Shown: one piece after another, positions 59,280 through 64,000 of the stretch
Numbering within the stretch: position 1 is the first letter of the stretch
Layout: every line of letters starts with the position of its first letter
Source of the DNA: Epiperipatus broadwayi
Taxonomy: Eukaryota; Onychophora; Udeonychophora; Euonychophora; Peripatidae
Direction: 5' to 3'
Assembly: GCA_028023455.1 (NCBI GenBank)
Contig: JAQFVV010012989.1
Coordinates: 62,001 to 126,000, forward strand
Length of the DNA: 64,000 nt
Position numbers and translations under genes: made by a program
The notes under the pieces: model-generated
What the model was told of the DNA's origin: nothing
The model's input: the letters and a program-made list of their open reading frames with translations, nothing else
The model's database searches: none

Positions 59280-60585
59280 ATTTTTAATTTTATTTTTTTA
59301 AAACTATAATTCTTTATGTTCCAATTTTTTTATATTAGCTTTTAAATAATTAATTTATAACTTAAATTTAATTACTAAAACATTTAATATAAAAGTAGAA
59401 AAAGATAGATGGAAAAGAAATTAGTTTAAAATAATAAATAAGTAGAAGATAAAAAGTAAGAGATGATGATAAAAAAGTAAAGTAGAAACAAACAACATGA
59501 GTAAACATATAGTAAAAGAAAATAGGGGGAAAACACGAATATTAAAAAATGTAAATGAAAACAAAAATTAAGAAAAATGAAAGGAAAATAAGCTATTAAA
59601 GAAAGACATGAATAAAAGAATTATTCTCTGCAATTAATATTGCAGAAAATAATAAGCTTTAGAATAAAAGGTAAAGTGAGTTAGAAAGAGAAATATGAAG
59701 ATTTCAAGAAATTAGCTAGCTCATTGTATTTTTTCTGAACTTCAGCCTATCACTATTTTAATAATTTTCAAACTATATTTATCATATTTTAGAGTCAGTT
59801 AATGGAAGCCTAAATAAGTAATGCGAAAATCATGTGAAGTTTTTATTAGTACTCATTTTTAAACTAATTTTTATATTTTATTTAAAAAAAACAAAACATA
59901 TTTTCCTAATTTTCGTTTAACATTTGCATTAAAAATTAATTCACTCTATCGGTCTATTCTAGCGCCATCTATTGTGTAAATAGTAAAACATAGTACCAAA
60001 TAAAATGCAAACTAATTTCTACAAATTGTCATTTATTAATAATGAGTAGCATTTGATTGAACATACGCATTCAACAACTACTTTCATTTCTTTATATTTT
60101 TCAGTATAATGTTTTGGAAGTTTCAGCCACTCTAAGCAAGCTTGCTTAAAATGTTTTGATTCCGCATATTTACTAGAGATGTCGTTAGAGTAGAAATATA
60201 GAATGGATTGCTGTTCTTTATTTATTTTTCTAATCTTCTATTAATATGTATATATTTTTAAGATAAATGTTATCTTAAACAATGCAATTGTTGCATTCAT
60301 TTTTATGCAGAATAATCCTAAGTTCCAGTTTTGCTGAATTAACTGCGTTTTTAATATTTGAATGATTGTGATGATGGCATATTTTCAAAAAGATCATATT
60401 TTATTTAAACTTTTCAATATATTAAACTGTAAATACTAACACACATTAGTATAAATTGCTACATTTCAATTGGTGTTACTTTTGGTCTCCTTTTCAGATA
60501 TTACTAGCCTGAAAGTGATAGTATTAGCATGGAAATTGAAATGATCATTGTTATATTTGTTAAAACAAAATTTAAAATGCTGCTT
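59280..60585. other. AT-rich non-coding DNA with a purine-rich stretch
   Basis: About 59,390-59,710 is A-rich, with G well above C (for example GTAGAAAAAGATAGATGGAA), opposite in skew to the preceding 3.4 kb. No gene seen. Confidence 0.5.
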
Positions 60586-60588
60586 TAA

Positions 60589-60680
60589 GTAGCTATACTA
60601 TTCTGGTTAGAGAGTTGCCTTAAATTCAATTTCATGAATCTAAAGATCATTAGTTTGGTTCCCATGCTAGTAAAAGTAAT
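60589..60680 (+). repeat. tRNA-like SINE relic
   Basis: ATTCTGGTTAGAGAGTTGCC resembles a D-arm and A box. About 45 bp later TTAGTTTGGTTCCCATGCT resembles a B box and T-arm. There is no clear tail. It could be a tRNA pseudogene. Confidence 0.45.
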
Positions 60681-60689
60681 GTTTAAGCC

Positions 60690-62370
60690 AGCAACATCTA
60701 AAGAAGAGAGGAGAATACTACTACTCAAAACATAGTGTTGCATCCTAATCTTTGAATTAATACTATCAGATGAATATATCGAAAAAGTTTAAGTAAAGTT
60801 TGAATTTTTTAAAATAACATTTAACATTTCAACTAGCTGACTTTACTTTAAAATTTTAATGAATATCTTATCTACAATTGTTAATTACATATTAATAATA
60901 AACAGTTTGAACTTGATATAGATTATAATTATTTATTCTCACCAGTGCATGGTCAGTTGTTGAAAAGACATGTTATTACTCAAATCCTTATATGGCAGTT
61001 GAGAAAAATAGTTTCATTTAATAGATCAAACTGAGGTGTTTTTTTAAATCATTTCAGTTGCACCCAATCAACTCAAACCCCTTTAGCTTTTGGGTCTATC
61101 TCCTTATTACTATCTAAATTAGTCAGTTAAACCTAGTTATTAGTTGTTGAATGATATACAGATTATTAAAAATAGACATATTGTTTTCAGTTTGTTTATA
61201 AAATTGCTTTATTAATTAAAATGTGTTATTCATAATTAGGCATCTAAATACTGCAAGATTGCTCATTCATGTTTTAAATATTAGATTGTTGAATATATTA
61301 TGGGAAGAAGCATCACTGATTATAATCAATATGGTCTAGTTATAATAATCTGCCTTCAAGTTAAAAACTTAGTATATATATAATGTAATAAAGAGTTATC
61401 TAATTACGAAATAATTTACAAAAAATATTTATAATAAATAAATATTGCATTACAAAATATGTATCCAAGATTAAAAAAGTCAAATGGGCCACTTTAGGAA
61501 AGAATTTCTGGCTGCTCTCTGAAAATGTTATTTTACCAGATGAGTTTAATCTACTCAACAGAAAGATGAATTACTAAGAGTTGTTCTGATTTCCTTTTCT
61601 CAACTTCGATTATAGTGAAATAGTTATACGTGATTTATCCAATTGATTTTAGATAATTAATCACTATAACACCCTGAAAAAAATGTGAATTTACTTGGAA
61701 ATTTCATATCCCTCTATAATATTTTAAACTCCATTCCCAGATTTGAATAATATTGTAAGCATTACAGATATAATCAAATCTTTATACTATGATTATATAT
61801 ATATATATACTAAATAAAATATATATTTTTATTATATGTAGAAACAAATTTATAAAAAATATTGCCTAGGAGTGAAAAGATTTACGAGCACTCCTTTATA
61901 CATTAAAATGTCAAAATTTATGCATATACACATACAAGTGGTTCTTTGATAAAAAATATTATTAACCTAGAGATTTTTATTATATTATCAAACACGCAAA
62001 TGATGTTTAATGTCTAGGTTTTGAAGAAAACTATTTGGCTGTGTTTTCTGATGAAAACCAGCCCTGGGTTGAAATATTAAAAGCAGTTTTAGGTAAGTAA
62101 TTATGCTTTGATTTTTATTTATTTATATATTTCCTTTATATATTTCTTATTGCTTATATATTGTAAGTAAATCAATTTAAAATATTTAGATATGTTACAT
62201 GATTAATTTAAATACTCATGATTTCTGACCAAAATGTTTTAGACAAGTTTTTATATTATTCTTGATAAATTTTTATTATATTAGTTAGAGGCTATTTACA
62301 AATATTTATTATACAGCATTATGAGCCTTTATCTTGACTATATATATATGTTGATATGAAGATTTACACG
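60690..62370. other. AT-rich non-coding DNA
   Basis: (TA)n tracts near 61,797 and 62,340. No gene or repeat partner recognised. Confidence 0.5.
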
Positions 62371-62376
62371 GGTTCC

Positions 62377-62578
62377 ATATATAAAAGACATATTTTGCGG
62401 GTTCATCCGTGTTAAAATATTTTAAAATACTGACGTTTCGACTTGGTAACACAAGTCATCCACTGAGTAATAAAAAGTAGAAAGACGGTTGTAGTAGATG
62501 ACTTGTGTGACCAAGTCAAAACGTCAGTATTTAAAAATATTTTAACATGGATGAACCCGCAAAATATATCTTTTATAT
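62377..62578. repeat. Fold-back repeat family G, copy 2
   Basis: Ends ATATATAAAAGACATATTTT then GCGGGTTCATCCGTG, mirrored by CATGGATGAACCCGCAAAAT. Arms continue AATACTGACGTTTCGACTTG and GATGACTTGTGT(T/G)ACCAAGTC. The GAAACGTC-type motif beside a stem resembles sequences near Penelope-like ends (inference). Terminal sequence is shared with 52,877. Confidence 0.85.
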
Positions 62579-63240
62579 ATATATAAATAAAATGTTATCT
62601 GAATACATTCATGTATAATTAATTGTAGTGAAAATATATATATCAGCAATTAATTATATGCAAATGTATCTCAATAATATTTATTTATATCTGTATCCTC
62701 AAATCTTCCTTATAATATATATATATGCAATTACACATTGCTAGCTCAATTTCAAATATAAGTTTTACTGACACCAAACATCTTATTTTCAGTAGCACTT
62801 TCTTTAAAAACAAACATAAGTTTGAATAAAATGGCAGAAATAAGGGCAATCTCTTACCTGTTAGCTCCAAAGTTGTAATGTATAGTGAATTTTAGACCTA
62901 TTAACCAAGAAGCTTTATTCTAAATCAAAAAATAATTTATTTTGCTGAAAAACAAATATATTCTTACTTATATGTGGAAAAAAACCTAATGCAATAGTCA
63001 TTTTGCATCAGTCTGAATTTTAATATACATTATAACAATGGTTATAAGGGAGTACTAATGAAATAAGATAAGATTTTCTATCAGTAATATTTTATAATTT
63101 CAACTAACGATGTACAACTGGTTTTATTTTTTATATGTACGTGTTGAGGAGTTTTCAAATTTTAAAATGGCTATTATATTAATATTTCTTCAATAATAAG
63201 TGTAATAATGTTCAAAGCTAAATAGGTTAATAACTAATTA

Positions 63241-63408
63241 TTAAAATCAGTCAACACTTAGAGAATCTCAATATCAATAATAATCAACAATCTCAACCTG
63301 TTGTCAAAGCAACCTCCTTTACTATTACAAGGAGGTTGCCATATTAAAAAATTGAGATTGTTGATTGTTATTGATATTGGGATTGTCCTAAGTGCTGACT
63401 GATTTTAA
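63241..63408. repeat. Fold-back repeat (168 bp)
   Basis: TTAAAATCAGTCAACACTTA...GAATCTCAATATCAATAA pairs with the right end ...AAGTGCTGACTGATTTTAA. A second inner stem, CAACCTCC...GGAGGTTG, caps it. Confidence 0.88.
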
Positions 63409-63660
63409 GGATAGTCTTTTTTGTATACATAAGTTTAAAACATGTTGTTTATTAGCAAAATAAGATCTTTGCTGATTTTGATTCATGTATCTTGTTTATG
63501 TAGGTCTAAATTTTAATATATATTATAACTTTGTGACTTACAGATATGAGATTATGTTTTTACTTGTGCCACTATATTCACACTTATGTTTGTTTCACAA
63601 GAAGCACTACTTATATATATATATCAAAACCAAGATTTCTAACTTTGAATTAAGTTCTGT

Positions 63661-63698
<38 letters not shown>
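63661..63698 (+). repeat. (TA)n(TG)n microsatellite
   Basis: About ten TA then about nine TG units, ending abruptly where readable GIY-YIG codons begin. Confidence 0.95.
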
Positions 63699-64000
63699 GT
63701 ATGTGATTGTGGAATGAAATATATAAGGGAATCAAAATGTACATTACAAAAACGATATAATGATCATAAGACATTATATAAACGTGTACAGAAAGAAAAT
63801 GTATCTTCAGTAAATATGAATACTCCATCAATTATTTTTGATCATAATAAAGCATGTAATTATGGTTTTAAATTTAATAATAGAGTTGTAAAAATTATTC
63901 AAATTGAAAGATGTAATGAAAAACGAAAAATTAAGGAGGCAATGATGATATCTAGGAATAGAGATGGTTTAATGAATAGACAATCAGCTAATATAAAAAC
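63690..64000 (+). mobile_element. 5'-truncated Penelope-like element, GIY-YIG domain
   Basis: The plus frame from about 63,693 reads VVCDCGMKYIRESK, then TLQKRYNDHKTLYKRVQ, SIIFDHNKACNYGFKF and NEKRKIKEAMMISR, with no stop to the window end. This matches the CxCGxxYIGETxxxLxxRxxxH start, the central HNxxxxHxFxF segment and the (K/R)RKxKEAxxI end of the GIY-YIG endonuclease of Penelope-like elements. The catalytic-region YIGET has become YIRES. The 5' side, including all of the RT, is missing and replaced by the microsatellite. The open frame shows it is much younger than the copy at 13.7 kb. It continues beyond the window. Confidence 0.85.

Noticed and set aside
63485-63831. Small frames of 73-74 codons on both strands near 63.5-63.8 kb
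   Set aside because: They read through TA/TG repeats out of frame with the clear Penelope-like GIY-YIG frame.

Overview
This window is strongly AT-rich (roughly three quarters A+T by eye), intergenic or intronic DNA from an invertebrate-like animal genome. The evidence is the dense interspersed repeats of several classes (tRNA-derived SINEs, Penelope-like elements with a GIY-YIG endonuclease, a LINE with an APE endonuclease, hAT-like and pogo/Tigger-like DNA transposons, fold-back MITEs), long microsatellites and tandem satellites, TTAGGG-type telomeric motifs, and no dense ORF packing. TTAGGG-type repeats and GIY-YIG Penelope elements fit a lophotrochozoan or cnidarian better than an insect, but the species cannot be named from the sequence. 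I find no intact host gene. Almost every short open frame is chance or repeat-driven.

Layout. 1-8 kb: sparse repeat remnants, two tRNA-like SINE relics, one GC-richer decayed coding patch (about 2.93-3.24 kb, minus strand) and a near-perfect hairpin element (6.07-6.27 kb). 8-14.7 kb: an unclassified interspersed repeat family, hairpins built partly from Penelope-like ends, a MITE, and a decayed Penelope-like element (13.7-14.7 kb). 17.36-18.96 kb: three unrelated tandem arrays back to back (56-, 87- and 71-bp units). 20.4-24.1 kb: a decayed LINE with zinc knuckle, endonuclease, reverse transcriptase and C-terminal Cys/His motifs all readable on the plus strand. 25-38.6 kb: SINEs, an hAT-like element with 8-bp target-site duplication, a (CTAT)/(CTAC) microsatellite, MITEs, a GA tract and a pogo-like element. 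38,976-46,623: a complete, young LTR retroelement with unusually long 2.6-kb LTRs. 50-53.3 kb: more nested repeats, including a 1.2-kb TIR element carrying telomere-like repeats. 55-58.4 kb: a G-poor (plus strand) stretch with a textbook TATA/CCAAT promoter on the minus strand, possibly a solo LTR. 59-64 kb: repeats and a second, 5'-truncated Penelope-like GIY-YIG fragment running off the window end.

The most interesting object is the LTR element. It has TG...CA termini, an ATAT duplication, a TGG primer-binding-like start, a purine tract, a TATA box in each LTR, and only one internal ORF (209 codons; coiled-coil-like N-terminus, C-terminus resembling the end of a Ty3-type polyprotein). That is the form expected of a non-autonomous, internally deleted LTR element. 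A second theme is the number of inverted-repeat hairpins (about eighteen in 64 kb), which would form double-stranded RNA if transcribed. The 3' LTR also carries a short stretch nearly identical to a common sequencing adapter, a possible assembly artefact.
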